A stretch of DNA of 64,000 nt from Nostoc carneum NIES-2107 (GCA_002368155.1 AP018180.1:8288650-8352649); one strand, 5' to 3'; positions 36,619-45,535 are shown, counted from the stretch's first letter. Notes: generated by a model from the letters alone, not told the origin. Program-made: numbers and translations.

Positions 36619-36876
36619 AAGTCAGATGCACTTCCTTGAGAATTAATTTAGATAAGCTAATTATTAGCTTCTCATAGATTTACTGGAAGTCAAGAGTCTG
36701 GTTGTAGAAAAAGTTATCAATACTGGAATATTTAAGAAACACAGGGGAAAGGAATTGAATTACCAATGTTTCGTTATGATCGGCAAAAGGGTGTTTAAAC
36801 GCAAAGTATTGCAAAGATAGCGCGGAGTGGCGCGGAGGGGTTTTGAAGTTAATTTAGTTGTCAGTAATATTTAGCT

Positions 36877-37608
36877 ATGGAAGAGTATTACAAAGAAGAC
36901 CTCGCATTTATTCATGATGTCGGTTTTAATGATTATGCTCTCAAGTCTGCTCCAGGGATATTGGAAATTCTGGCACAATACAATATCCGAGAAGGGCTGG
37001 TAGTAGACTTAGGTTGTGGTAGCGGTTTATCAGCCCAGGAGTTTACCAAAGCTGGGTATGATGTTTTAGGAATTGATATCTCTGAGTCGATGATTGCGAT
37101 CGCACGCGCCAGAGTCCCAAATGCTGAGTTTAGGATTGGTTCACTGTTTGAGGCTGAGATTCCGCCTTGTAATGCTGTGACATCAATAGGTGAATGCCTT
37201 AACTACCAGTTTGATGCCAAAAGCGATCGCCAAACCCTCATTCATCTTTTCCATCGCATATATCACGCCTTAAATCCTGGGGGTGTCTTCATTTTCGACA
37301 TTGCAGAACCAGGACAAGTTACCCAAGAAATCACTAAGGGATTTACTGAAGGTGAAGATTGGATAGTACTGGTTGAGAAGCAAGAAAATCAACAGCAAAA
37401 CATTTTAACCCGCCGGATTATCACTTTTCGCAAAGTAGGACAACACTACAGACGTGATGACGAAATCCACTATCAGCAGTTATATACAGCAGAAGATATC
37501 GCTAGTACACTGCGGCGAGTTGGTTTTCAAGTCCAGACAATGCGTAATTATGGACAATATCCTCTACCAAAAGCCCATGTAGCTTTCGTTGCTCATAAGT
37601 TCAGTTAG
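36877..37608 (+). CDS. Class I SAM-dependent methyltransferase
   Basis: 243 residues. Motif I VVDLGCGSGLSAQEFTKAGY (about 42-61) and the acidic residue in LGIDISESMI bind SAM. Post-motif segments NAEFRIGSLFEAEIPP and NPGGVFIFDIAEPG follow the Rossmann order. The substrate is not predictable. It is divergent from the exporter operon (258-bp gap containing a GGCGCGGAG tandem). Confidence 0.85.
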   Translation: MEEYYKEDLAFIHDVGFNDYALKSAPGILEILAQYNIREGLVVDLGCGSGLSAQEFTKAGYDVLGIDISESMIAIARARVPNAEFRIGSLFEAEIPPCNAVTSIGECLNYQFDAKSDRQTLIHLFHRIYHALNPGGVFIFDIAEPGQVTQEITKGFTEGEDWIVLVEKQENQQQNILTRRIITFRKVGQHYRRDDEIHYQQLYTAEDIASTLRRVGFQVQTMRNYGQYPLPKAHVAFVAHKFS

Positions 37609-38180
37609 GCTATTTCTTCTTCCCTATTCCCTATTCACTACCAAATAAATAATTTCAGGAATTAAAGCGGATTTCCATATCTTATATGTGACCTCTTATT
37701 TATTTAGATATCTTAGATTTTACTGTTGAAATCATCAAGATAATTTCAAGAATTAATCAAAAAAATTCTTCCTAGAAAGAATGAAATACAACTTGAAAAC
37801 CAGCGGCATTAATTTGTATTGCTCCTTGTTTTGTGTTATTTAAGATTCCTCACTTGGGGTTACGTTTATTATTGGTATAGAATCTCTGTTATAAATTTCT
37901 GAAATTCTAATTTAGACCTTAAATTAAACATTTTATAATCTTTCCTTAATCATTGTCACATAAAAGTAATAGAAATGTCATATTTCTTGCTATCGTAGAT
38001 ACAAAAAAGTCTCAATGAAATTCTTATTTATTGGTAAATTTTTATGTTGAATACAAAAAATAAATAGGTAATTATTGATTTTTCGCAACTACAGAATAAT
38101 TTCAATATATTAAACTCATCTTGTCATTAAAAGATGAATTTAATAGTAGATTTGTTGACTTTAAATGGAGAAATTCAAGA
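37609..38180. other. Long AT-rich leader region of phoX
   Basis: 572 bp with no gene. Apart from CCCTATTC tandem units at 37621-37640 and the possible Pho-box array at 37918-37958, no hairpin or repeat was recognised. A TTG-initiated 20-codon extension of phoX at 38121 lies at its end. Confidence 0.4.
37918..37958 (+). promoter_or_regulatory. Possible Pho-box-like array upstream of phoX
   Basis: Four 8-mers spaced by 3 bases (CTTAAATT, CATTTTAT, CTTTCCTT, CATTGTCA) keep an 11-bp period. Cyanobacterial Pho boxes are tandem YTTAAYYW 8-mers with 3-bp gaps. Only the first unit fits well, so the call is weak. Confidence 0.25.
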
Positions 38181-40343
38181 ATGAAAGGTTCATTACATCC
38201 CAAAAATAATATTACTCTCAACCCATCTAGTAACGAGTCAATTTATGACGTGATTGATCGCGTCAGTATGAAGCGTCGGCGCTTTATTATGACAGCTGTA
38301 GGTGCGTCAGCACTAACTGTTCTAGGAAATGTCTCTGTAAGTGGTTTTCTCCAAACTGTTGAAGCGGCACCAGTTCCCAAAGGTAAAGGTTTTGGTGGTA
38401 TTGGCTTTAAGAGTGTACCGCCAAATCTGCTCAATAAAACTACAGGACTTCTAGAAAAGGATCTTGTGAGTGTTCCTCAAGGTTATACAGCCAAAGTACT
38501 GGTTGCTTGGGGAGATCCGGTTGTGCCTGGTGGCCCTACTTGGCTAGTAGATGCTTCCCAAGATGCAAGCGCACAGGAAAAGCAATTTGGGATGCACGCC
38601 GATGGTATGCACTACTTCCCTTTTTCACCAGGAAATTCCTTTGGTAGAACAGTAAGTTCACAAATTGAATTCTTCAAAAGCTTTTTCAACAAGTCAAAAA
38701 ATAATGGTTTGTTGTGCGTCAACCATGAGTATACCCAAGAATCAATTTTGCATACTAATGGTCTAGATCAAGTCACAATTGCCAAGGTGCGAAAGTCTCA
38801 GGCTGCTCATGGTGTGTCTGTTGTAGAAATTTTCAACAAGGGTAATAACTGGAAATATAATCCTAATTCCCGCTATGGTCGCCGCATTACTGCTAACACC
38901 GAGATGCAAATTTCTGGGCCTGCGGCTGGTGATGCATTGTTGAAGTCTAAGAAGTTTGAGATCACACCAAATGGCTCTGTTGACACAGGTAGGCTCAACG
39001 ATGGCTACACCGCATACGGTACCATCAATAACTGCTCTAACGGCTATACACCTTGGGGTACTTATTTAACCTGCGAAGAAAACTGGAATGGCTATTTTGG
39101 CAACCTGGGTGAGACTCTAGTTTCAAATCCAGGGATAGCAGACTCCGAGATTCTCGCAGGACAGAATCGCTACGGTTTGTCAGCTTCAGGCGCTGGCTAT
39201 CGTTGGCACGAGGTCGATCCCCGCTTCAACAGCCGTACAAACCCACTCGAACCTCACTTATTCGGTTGGGTGGTCGAGATTGACCCTTTCGATCCCTATA
39301 GCAAACCGATTAAACGTACAGCTCTTGGTAGATTCAAGCACGAGAGCGCTCAGGTTGTTGTAGATGACAATAACCGTGTTGCTTTCTATATGGGTGATGA
39401 CGAACGCAACGAGTATATCTACAAGTTTGTGTGCGCTCGACGCTTCAATTCTAGACAACGTAGCGCTAACCGCAATTTACTTGACGATGGCGTTTTATAC
39501 GTTGCCAAATTTAATGATAACGGCACTGGTGAGTGGATTCCGTTGGTATATGGTCAACGTGGTCTCACACCTGAAAATGGTTTCAGAAGTCAAGCTGAAG
39601 TACTGATCAAAACACGTCAGGCGGCGGATCGAGTTGGTGCAACAATGATGGATAGACCAGAGTGGACAGCAGTACGTCCTCAGATTCGTGGTTTTAAAGA
39701 CATTGAGGTCTATTGCACGCTAACTAACAATAGCCTTCGTGGTACAACTCCACCCTCAGCCAATAATCCCAATGGATCGACAGGAGCAGCTACTGCACGT
39801 CCTCCTGTTGATGCTGCTAACCCACGTCCTGACAACCGTTACGGTCACATCATCCGTTGGCGTGAAGATGGGCGTACCGTGAAAGCTACAACCTTCAAAT
39901 GGGATATTTTTGTTCTAGCTGGTGACAAAACTAGAGCAGAATCCAACCTGCAAGGTAATATCAACGGTGATGATTTCAGTTCACCAGATGGACTTTGGTT
40001 TGATGACTTCGGTCGTCTCTGGATTCAAACCGACCATGCAGGAAATGGTAGCGGTGACTTGGCAAATATTGGTAGTAATAATATGTTGTGTGCTGACCCC
40101 AACACCAAAGAAGTTAGACGCTTTTTGACTAGTCCCACGAATTGCGAGGTAACAGGCGTAACTACAACCCCAGATGGTAAAGCCTTGTTCATCAATATTC
40201 AGCATCCAGGTGAAGGTGCACCAGCTTCAAATCCCACCCAAACTAGCAACTGGCCTTACAGTCAAGGTTATGGCCCATCTGGTCGTCCACGTTCTTCAAC
40301 TGTCGTGATTACCCGCGATGATGGTGGCATTATCGGTGAATAA
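38181..40343 (+). CDS. phoX: PhoX-type alkaline phosphatase (DUF839)
   Basis: About 720 residues from ATG 38181 (MKGSLHPKNN); a TTG at 38121 would add 20 residues. Residues about 30-62 contain KRRRFIMTAVGASALTVLG, a Tat-like leader with lysine before two or three arginines. Family blocks: VNHEYTQE, TPWGTYLTCEENW, KHESAQVVVDDNN, RVAFYMGDDERNEYIYKFV and SSPDGLWFDDFGRLWIQTD. PhoX enzymes release phosphate from monoesters and use Ca and Fe in the active site. A stretch near residues 545-570 is Pro/Asn/Ala-rich and looks like a surface loop. With phoD 6 kb away it suggests phosphate scavenging. Downstream lie two strong inverted repeats. Confidence 0.93.
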   Translation: MKGSLHPKNNITLNPSSNESIYDVIDRVSMKRRRFIMTAVGASALTVLGNVSVSGFLQTVEAAPVPKGKGFGGIGFKSVPPNLLNKTTGLLEKDLVSVPQGYTAKVLVAWGDPVVPGGPTWLVDASQDASAQEKQFGMHADGMHYFPFSPGNSFGRTVSSQIEFFKSFFNKSKNNGLLCVNHEYTQESILHTNGLDQVTIAKVRKSQAAHGVSVVEIFNKGNNWKYNPNSRYGRRITANTEMQISGPAAGDALLKSKKFEITPNGSVDTGRLNDGYTAYGTINNCSNGYTPWGTYLTCEENWNGYFGNLGETLVSNPGIADSEILAGQNRYGLSASGAGYRWHEVDPRFNSRTNPLEPHLFGWVVEIDPFDPYSKPIKRTALGRFKHESAQVVVDDNNRVAFYMGDDERNEYIYKFVCARRFNSRQRSANRNLLDDGVLYVAKFNDNGTGEWIPLVYGQRGLTPENGFRSQAEVLIKTRQAADRVGATMMDRPEWTAVRPQIRGFKDIEVYCTLTNNSLRGTTPPSANNPNGSTGAATARPPVDAANPRPDNRYGHIIRWREDGRTVKATTFKWDIFVLAGDKTRAESNLQGNINGDDFSSPDGLWFDDFGRLWIQTDHAGNGSGDLANIGSNNMLCADPNTKEVRRFLTSPTNCEVTGVTTTPDGKALFINIQHPGEGAPASNPTQTSNWPYSQGYGPSGRPRSSTVVITRDDGGIIGE

Positions 40344-40392
40344 CAAAAATCACCCAAATTTCTCATCATAGGTGTAGAAATAGATAGTTACA

Positions 40393-40426
40393 AGAGGTGC
40401 GTTACGCGATCGCGTAACGCACCTCT
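40393..40426. terminator. 34-nt perfect palindrome with central HIP1 site
   Basis: AGAGGTGCGTTACGCGA plus its exact complement, 50 bp after phoX. The centre is GCGATCGC. It could act as a phoX terminator, although the T-run is missing, and it resembles the GTTAGCGATAGCGTAAC family at 43540 and 55035. Confidence 0.5.
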
Positions 40427-40433
40427 AAGTTTG

Positions 40434-40468
40434 TAATACCAAATCAAATAATGTTTGATTTGGTATTA
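40434..40468. repeat. 15-bp hairpin of TAATACCAAAT type
   Basis: Arms TAATACCAAATCAAA (40434-40448) and its complement (40454-40468) around a 5-base loop. It looks like two terminal repeats of the TAATACC element family brought head to head with no interior. Confidence 0.6.
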
Positions 40469-40540
40469 GGAATGCTTCAATCTCATTATCAGCTTTCATT
40501 AATTAAGAAGTTGGGTACGTTAACCTCGGAATAACGCACC

Positions 40541-40682
40541 TAATACCATTTTGAAAAAAGAACGCGACAGATGGGTTGGTAGGGGCACGGCACCAGTAAG
40601 ATATTTGATATACCAAAAGATTATGGATGCCGTGCCCCTACAAAGAATTTATCTGTCGCAAACATTATTTGAACTGGTATAA
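40541..40682. repeat. MITE-like element, about 142 bp
   Basis: Ends TAATACCATTTTGAA and (complement) TTATACCAGTTCAAA. Nested inside are GCGACAGAT/ATCTGTCGC and GTAGGGGCACGGCA/TGCCGTGCCCCTAC arms. A shorter relative is at about 49250-49341. No coding capacity. Confidence 0.7.
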
Positions 40683-40702
40683 CTTCCTAATTCAGAGAAG
40701 AG

Positions 40703-41152
40703 TTAACCCATTGCTTGCACAGCAGTTAGCATGAAATTCAATCTTTGATCAAACTCTAGCTTTTTGACCATTGCTGTAAATTCATCTGTTCCATTAGGTA
40801 GCTGATAATCAGCAGGCATTGGAATGATGGTTCCATTTTCCATTCCTTGTGCCAGCAACAACCAAACTTCTAGCTTGGCATTAGGACTGAGCGCTTTGTA
40901 ACCACGGTTAATCTCACTACTACCACCCTTAATCAGGTCGCGTTGTGCTTGCAATTGCTCTTGTTGAGACAAATCTTGAATGTGATCGAACACAGCTCTT
41001 GCAGGAGTGTCAACGCTGTTAGGAGGCGTTGGGTTGAGCTGAGGTTTCAAATCTAGGTAACCGTACCAAAGTAAAGCGAGTTGAGTATCTACATCAAAGC
41101 GTTGAAATCTTTCTAAAGCTGGTCTAGTGCTTTCGTCAACTGTGTAGGTCAT
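40703..41152 (-). CDS. Helical carotenoid protein (HCP, OCP N-terminal-domain homolog)
   Basis: 149 residues, the size of a lone OCP N-terminal domain (Carot_N). The all-helical pattern follows [26 protein letters not shown], then [34 protein letters not shown], and a C-terminal [19 protein letters not shown]. Trp29 and Tyr32 match the carotenoid-contacting Trp41/Tyr44 of OCP, and Trp97 matches Trp110. HCPs bind one ketocarotenoid and, in some clades, quench singlet oxygen or phycobilisome energy. A second HCP lies 1.2 kb away and a CTDH 4.4 kb away. The clade cannot be settled by eye. Likely soluble, next to thylakoids. Confidence 0.9.
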   Translation of the reverse strand: MTYTVDESTRPALERFQRFDVDTQLALLWYGYLDLKPQLNPTPPNSVDTPARAVFDHIQDLSQQEQLQAQRDLIKGGSSEINRGYKALSPNAKLEVWLLLAQGMENGTIIPMPADYQLPNGTDEFTAMVKKLEFDQRLNFMLTAVQAMG

Positions 41153-41490
41153 AAAAACTCCAAATTAGGCGAATTTTCTTAGCTTTTGTAGTTAGTAAGA
41201 AAAATTTCCTTCAGTTACTCCACATAACTTAACGAATGATTCTAGAGGCATAATCCTACAAAAGATAGAAACAATACTTACACTGTCAGACAGATGTAGA
41301 TACATTAATCACCATTTAAGTTGTCTCATCTGGGCAGGCAATATTTCCAACCCACAAAAAATTGAGAAAGTTTAATATGTAATTAGATGTGTTTGGTATT
41401 ATCCTCTGAAGAAGACTAGAGCAAGTTACTTAACTTCCTGAATAAAGAGGTTATAGAAAATGAAAATAAGAGAAAAATAACAAATAACAA
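41153..41490. other. Divergent intergenic region between HCP and ABC ATPase genes
   Basis: 338 bp; promoters for both genes should lie here. The end nearest the ABC gene is a run of AAATAAC/AAATGAC units that continues into the first codons. No hairpin was recognised. Confidence 0.4.
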
Positions 41491-42216
41491 ATGACAAATA
41501 ACAAATCCCCAATTATTAGATTAGAAAATATCTTTAAAATCTACGGTAGCGGCGAAACAGAAGTCAAAGCACTTAATAATGTAAATTTGGCTATCGCTGA
41601 AGGTGAATATTGTTCAATTATGGGGCCTTCTGGCTCTGGTAAATCTACAGCTATGAATATTATCGGCTGTCTGGATCGCCCTACTTCTGGGAGCTACTAT
41701 TTAGATAACGTCGATGTGGCGCAAATGGATGATAAAGCATTGGCGCATATTCGCAATATTAAACTAGGGTTTGTCTTCCAACAATTTCATTTATTACCCC
41801 AATTGACAGCCTTAGAAAATGTCATGTTACCAATGGCTTATGCGGGAGTCGATGCGAAAGAGAGACGCGATCGCGCTACGGAAGCTTTGATTAGAGTAGG
41901 CTTAGAAAAGCGTCTTTCTAACAAACCCACGCAACTATCAGGGGGACAACAACAAAGAGTTGCGATCGCGCGTGCTATTGTCAACCGTCCTGTGGTTCTG
42001 TTAGCAGATGAACCCACTGGCGCACTTGATTCTCGCACTACCCAAGAAGTCATGGATATCTTTAGCGAGTTAAACGCCAGTGGGATTACAGTTGTTATGG
42101 TTACCCACGAACCAGAAGTAGCGCGTCAAACTGCGCGCATAGTTTGGTTCCGCGATGGTGAAGTTATTCACTCTCACCTCACCCCAGCAGATTTAAATCA
42201 GATGGCGATGTCTTAG
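41491..42216 (+). CDS. ABC transporter ATP-binding protein (MacB/LolD type)
   Basis: 241 residues. Walker A MGPSGSGKSTAMNIIG (about 44-59), Q-loop VFQQFHLLPQLTALENV, signature QLSGGQQQRVAIARA, Walker B VVLLADEPTGALD and H-loop VTHEPE are intact. The LxxxFKIYGSGETEVKALNNV start is typical of the MacB/LolD branch. No permease or membrane-fusion gene is adjacent, so its membrane partner must be encoded elsewhere. It sits between the two HCP genes on the opposite strand. The start lies in a tandem array (ATGACAAATAACAAA), so nearby in-frame starts cannot be excluded. Confidence 0.92.
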   Translation: MTNNKSPIIRLENIFKIYGSGETEVKALNNVNLAIAEGEYCSIMGPSGSGKSTAMNIIGCLDRPTSGSYYLDNVDVAQMDDKALAHIRNIKLGFVFQQFHLLPQLTALENVMLPMAYAGVDAKERRDRATEALIRVGLEKRLSNKPTQLSGGQQQRVAIARAIVNRPVVLLADEPTGALDSRTTQEVMDIFSELNASGITVVMVTHEPEVARQTARIVWFRDGEVIHSHLTPADLNQMAMS

Positions 42217-42221
42217 GGACT

Positions 42222-42324
42222 CAATACTTGTCGGTTAAGGGGAAAAGGGGTAAGAAAAAACCTTTAACCCTTACCCTTTCTCCTGCGGAGACGCTACGCG
42301 TAGCTTGCTTCCCCGCAGGGGTAC
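42222..42324. repeat. Dispersed repeat pair: CAATACTTG/CCTTTAACCC unit plus GCTACGCGTAGC unit
   Basis: 42222-42281 is an uninterrupted relative of the repeat broken by IS1 at 30671 (GTCGGTTAAGGGGAAAAGGG, then AAAAAACCTTTAACCC). 42282-42324 holds CCTGCGG/CCGCAGG arms around the palindrome GCTACGCGTAGC. It fills the gap between the ABC gene and the convergent second HCP gene. Confidence 0.7.
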
Positions 42325-42349
42325 ACCTTTTCCCCAAATTAAATTAAGC

Positions 42350-42880
42350 TTACAAACTTGGAGTTTTACCAGTTTGTGCTTGAGTTTCTACAGGTTGGAC
42401 ATCACTGTAGCCCATGTTTCCTACAATGGTTCGCATCACAGACATTTGTTGCTCAAACTCTAATCCCTCGATTTGAGAAAGTAAATTGTCCATTGGATCT
42501 GTAGTTTCGTAATTGTCGGGTAGATCAACTACTTTATCTCCCATTGCTACCGCCCAAGCATACCAAACTAACAACTGATTATTTTCTTTTAAAGCACCAT
42601 AGGCACGAGAATAATCGCTATCTTCACAATTAACAATTTGGCGCATAATTGCCAATTGTTCTTCATCAGATAAATCTAAATAATCTCCTAGCAAAATTGG
42701 TGCTAAATTGGGTTCTGCAGCAGCAGGTGCAGCTGGAGTAATTGAATCTCCCATCTTTTCATAAACAAAATAAAACCATGCTAATTTAGCATCGGTATCT
42801 AATTTATTAAAAGCTTCTACAACTTTTTGAGTTTCTTTTGTTAAGGCTTGAGGAACGCTTTGATTTTGGCTAGCGGTCAT
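42350..42880 (-). CDS. Second helical carotenoid protein (HCP), variant binding residue
   Basis: 176 residues, an OCP N-terminal-domain homolog: VVEAFNKLDTDAKLAWFYFVYEKMG, LDLSDEEQLAIMRQIV, NNQLLVWYAWAVAMG, and the closing GLEFEQQMSVMRTIVGNMGY. Trp106 matches OCP Trp110 and Tyr40 matches Tyr44, but the residue matching OCP Trp41 is Tyr37, with a Trp shifted two positions earlier. Carotenoid placement or quenching may therefore differ from the first HCP. Extra features are an Ala/Pro stretch at about 48-57 and a 17-residue polar tail. It is transcribed divergently from the small acidic gene. Confidence 0.88.
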   Translation of the reverse strand: MTASQNQSVPQALTKETQKVVEAFNKLDTDAKLAWFYFVYEKMGDSITPAAPAAAEPNLAPILLGDYLDLSDEEQLAIMRQIVNCEDSDYSRAYGALKENNQLLVWYAWAVAMGDKVVDLPDNYETTDPMDNLLSQIEGLEFEQQMSVMRTIVGNMGYSDVQPVETQAQTGKTPSL

Positions 42881-43095
42881 TATTTATCTCCAAGGCAATT
42901 TAACATATCAAACTAAGGGTTAACAGAATTTAATAATCAGAATCGACTTCCACAAGAAAGAGATTTATTTATAGCAATTTGCAGTTTTTATCTATCTTTT
43001 AATAGAGGTAAGAATATCTCCTAAGGTGCCAATGATTTTACAGATTGCTTTGATAGGATGACCACAGCAAGCGAAAAAATACCTAGGAGTCAATT

Positions 43096-43470
43096 ATGCC
43101 TGATGAAATCAAGCCCAATGTCAGCGAAGCACCTACCCATGATGCACAGCTAGCAGCAGAAAACATAGCTGCTGGTGAAGAAAAAGCCCCTCAAGTAGAT
43201 TTTGAAGCTGATTACGCTGCTGCACAAAAACTCAGTGTCAGTGAAATTGATCGCACAGGTGAAGGTGCGAAAGCCGCTGAAGCAGCAACAGCGCCTAAAT
43301 ATGAAGTTCCCAAACCAGAAGAAACTAAACTCGAAACCCAAGCAACTGGTAATCCTGATGATTATGCAGATATGGCTAAGGATGTTGCAGGTTCTAGAAA
43401 CGAAGGTGTAGCTAGTATTGATGATGATCTAGTGCAAAAAGCTTTGGAAAAAGGTGAAGCAAAAAGTTGA
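43096..43470 (+). CDS. Small acidic, probably disordered protein
   Basis: 124 residues, rich in Ala, Glu, Lys and Asp, without cysteine, tryptophan or a hydrophobic core. It starts MPDEIKPNVSEAPTHDAQ and ends DDDLVQKALEKGEAKS. I recognise no domain. Good coding quality and a well-placed ATG after a GGAG-like site (CCTAGGAGTCAATT) support a real gene. It is divergent from the second HCP gene with a 215-bp gap, so it may share its regulation. Intrinsic disorder is inferred from composition. Confidence 0.65.
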   Translation: MPDEIKPNVSEAPTHDAQLAAENIAAGEEKAPQVDFEADYAAAQKLSVSEIDRTGEGAKAAEAATAPKYEVPKPEETKLETQATGNPDDYADMAKDVAGSRNEGVASIDDDLVQKALEKGEAKS

Positions 43471-43810
43471 TAATTCGTAGTTCGTAGTTCGTAGTTCGTA
43501 ATTACAAATATTAAGTAGGGAGGCATAATTATTTGTAGGATGGGTTAGCGATAGCGTAACCCATGCGGGTGTTGGGTTTCGTTCCTCAACCCAACCTACG
43601 TCCATCTTATATTTAATTCCAACCAGCTACTTAGAACACTAGACCTATCAGGATGGCACTATGACGGTTAGTGTTATTTAAAGAATGTAATTACGAATAT
43701 ACAGTGTATTTCGGTAAGTACAGCCATGTTACCTAAAATTAACTGAACATCACACTTTGCAATCTGCTGTGTGATGTTTTCATTAAGGTGGTAACAGCTA
43801 TAACTACGAA
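43471..43810. repeat. Gene-free spacer with tandem and inverted repeats
   Basis: It starts with four GTAGTTC units (about 43474-43500). At about 43538-43605 is a GTAGGATGGGTTAGCGATAGC element whose outer arms (GGGTT / AACCC, GTAGG / CCTAC) pair. The same family appears at about 55028-55070. A TAATTACGAATTA-like direct repeat flanks the remaining unremarkable sequence. Confidence 0.55.
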
Positions 43811-44452
43811 TTACGAATTTTTCCTATTTACTACTGTCAACAATTCACTAGGATGGTGAATTAAAAAATCTGGTTTTTGTTTGGCTAAAATTTCTGGGGA
43901 ATTAAACCCCCAAGTTACAGCAATTACTTGAATATTTGCTTTCTTTGAAGCTTCTATATCTCTTGTTTCGTCACCAACATAAATTACTTGTTGCGGTTTT
44001 AGCTGCTTTTGCTTTAAGACATTATTGATAATTGTCTTTTTGCCAAAAATTGTAACACCTGAGTAGATAAAATCGAATAAATTATCTAACTCATTAACTT
44101 TAAGAAATTCGGTCACATTATCTTTTGAATTAGAAGTGATGATTCCCAAACTATAACCGTGAGCTTTTAATTCTATTAAAGCTTCTTTGATTCCGGGGAT
44201 AGGTTGAAATTCGTGAATTTTATTTTTTAACTCTCCTTTAACTTTCTTTACTAAAAAAGGGATTTTAAATACAGAGATACCTGAGTATTTAATAATTTCC
44301 CTCGATGTTAAGTTTTTCAGGAGTGCTAGCTCCTCCTGACTAATTTGGACATAGCCAAATTCTACAGCCAAACGATTAGCAATGCTTACAAGAGCGTCTA
44401 CTGTATCTGCAATCGTGCCATCAAAATCAAAAATAATCACTGTCTGCGTCAT
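43811..44452 (-). CDS. HAD superfamily hydrolase (phosphoglycolate-phosphatase-like)
   Basis: 213 residues. Motif I IIFDFDGTIADT (nucleophile Asp9 and Asp11), motif II GIITSNS, the Lys of motif III in the FGKKTIINNVL region, and motif IV VIYVGDETRDIEASKKAN are complete. The helical cap between about 18 and 80 is of the small C1 type, as in phosphoglycolate and similar sugar-phosphate phosphatases. It overlaps queG by 26 bp on the same strand and is probably coupled to it. The substrate is not predictable. Confidence 0.9.
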   Translation of the reverse strand: MTQTVIIFDFDGTIADTVDALVSIANRLAVEFGYVQISQEELALLKNLTSREIIKYSGISVFKIPFLVKKVKGELKNKIHEFQPIPGIKEALIELKAHGYSLGIITSNSKDNVTEFLKVNELDNLFDFIYSGVTIFGKKTIINNVLKQKQLKPQQVIYVGDETRDIEASKKANIQVIAVTWGFNSPEILAKQKPDFLIHHPSELLTVVNRKNS

Positions 44453-45401
44453 TCTGTTGCCTAGATGCGTCTAGATTAGCACGGGCATTACGTCTCAACA
44501 TTTCTGGTTTAATCCGTCGCAAGGCTGAGGCTGTAAATTGTTGCTCCCACTCCTCTTCTGAGATTTCTGCTAATTCTATCAGCTTCGGTGCCAGATTCCC
44601 AGGATAAGGATTAAATTCTGTCACATCTGTGTTTTTTGCAAAACGTTGATTCCACGGACAAACATCTTGGCAGATATCACACCCTGCAACCCAGCCTTGT
44701 AAGTGGGGTTTAACGTTTGGGGGTAATTGTTCTGCCCGATTTTCAATTGTATGATACGCAATGCAGCGATTAGCATCTACTACATAGGGTTGGGTAATTG
44801 CACCAGTTGGGCAAGCTTCCAGACAGCGCGTACAGGTGCCACAATGTTCTGTAGCTGGGCGATCGCACTCTAGTTCCAGATTAGTGATCATCTCTCCTAA
44901 AAAGACCCAAGAACCATATTCCCTGGTAATTACATTGCCGTTTTTGGCAATCCAGCCAATACCAGATTTTTGCGCCCATAATTTGTCTTGTACGGGGCCT
45001 GTATCTGCATAATAACGCACCTGGACATTTTCACTCAGTGATTGTACCCAATTATTTAGTGCTTTAAGTTTCTTATGCATCACCTTGTGATAATCTCGTC
45101 CCCAACCATAACGAGAAATTTTGGCGTATTCCTTACCTTCGGGACGTTGATGTGGTGTGTAGTAATTGAGTGCCACGCAAATCAGCGATCGCGCTTCTGG
45201 CATCACTAAACGGATATCCTGACGCTTGGGGTTAGCCATCCATGCCATTTCGGCGTTATAACCCAGTGCTAGCCATGCTTGTAAACGCTGCGCGGCTGTT
45301 TCATCTACCCCATCCACAGCCGCAATTCCTACTTGATGAAATCCCAACTCCTGCGCTTTTTTCTTTACTACATCACTCGTGGTTATGCCAGAGTTATTCA
45401 T
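44427..45401 (-). CDS. queG: Epoxyqueuosine reductase QueG
   Basis: 324 residues. QueG reduces epoxyqueuosine to queuosine in tRNA with a cobalamin and two 4Fe-4S clusters. Visible: N-terminal KKKAQELGFHQVGIAA, the PEARSLICVALNYY block, the cobalamin-domain segment YADTGPVQDKLWAQKSGIGW, and two cluster motifs, CGTCTRCLEACPTGAI and CDICQDVCPWN, with an extra CIAYHT. The C-terminal HEAT-like extension is short (ALRRIKPEMLRRNARANL). It acts after QueA, encoded at 4187-5341. Confidence 0.96.
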   Translation of the reverse strand: MNNSGITTSDVVKKKAQELGFHQVGIAAVDGVDETAAQRLQAWLALGYNAEMAWMANPKRQDIRLVMPEARSLICVALNYYTPHQRPEGKEYAKISRYGWGRDYHKVMHKKLKALNNWVQSLSENVQVRYYADTGPVQDKLWAQKSGIGWIAKNGNVITREYGSWVFLGEMITNLELECDRPATEHCGTCTRCLEACPTGAITQPYVVDANRCIAYHTIENRAEQLPPNVKPHLQGWVAGCDICQDVCPWNQRFAKNTDVTEFNPYPGNLAPKLIELAEISEEEWEQQFTASALRRIKPEMLRRNARANLDASRQQNDADSDYF

Positions 45402-45535
45402 TTCTCTTATCTAAATTTTGCCTCTATCCAGAGAACGACTTGATCATAACAAAGCAATATATACCGATAGCAGCTTTTATTTGACGGCGTTTGCCATGAA
45501 TATTGATGTTTAGCTAGCCTCAAAAAAGTAATTTT

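Noticed and set aside
4187..45401. Queuosine operon
   Set aside because: queA and queG lie 40 kb apart with unrelated neighbours; only the pathway is shared.
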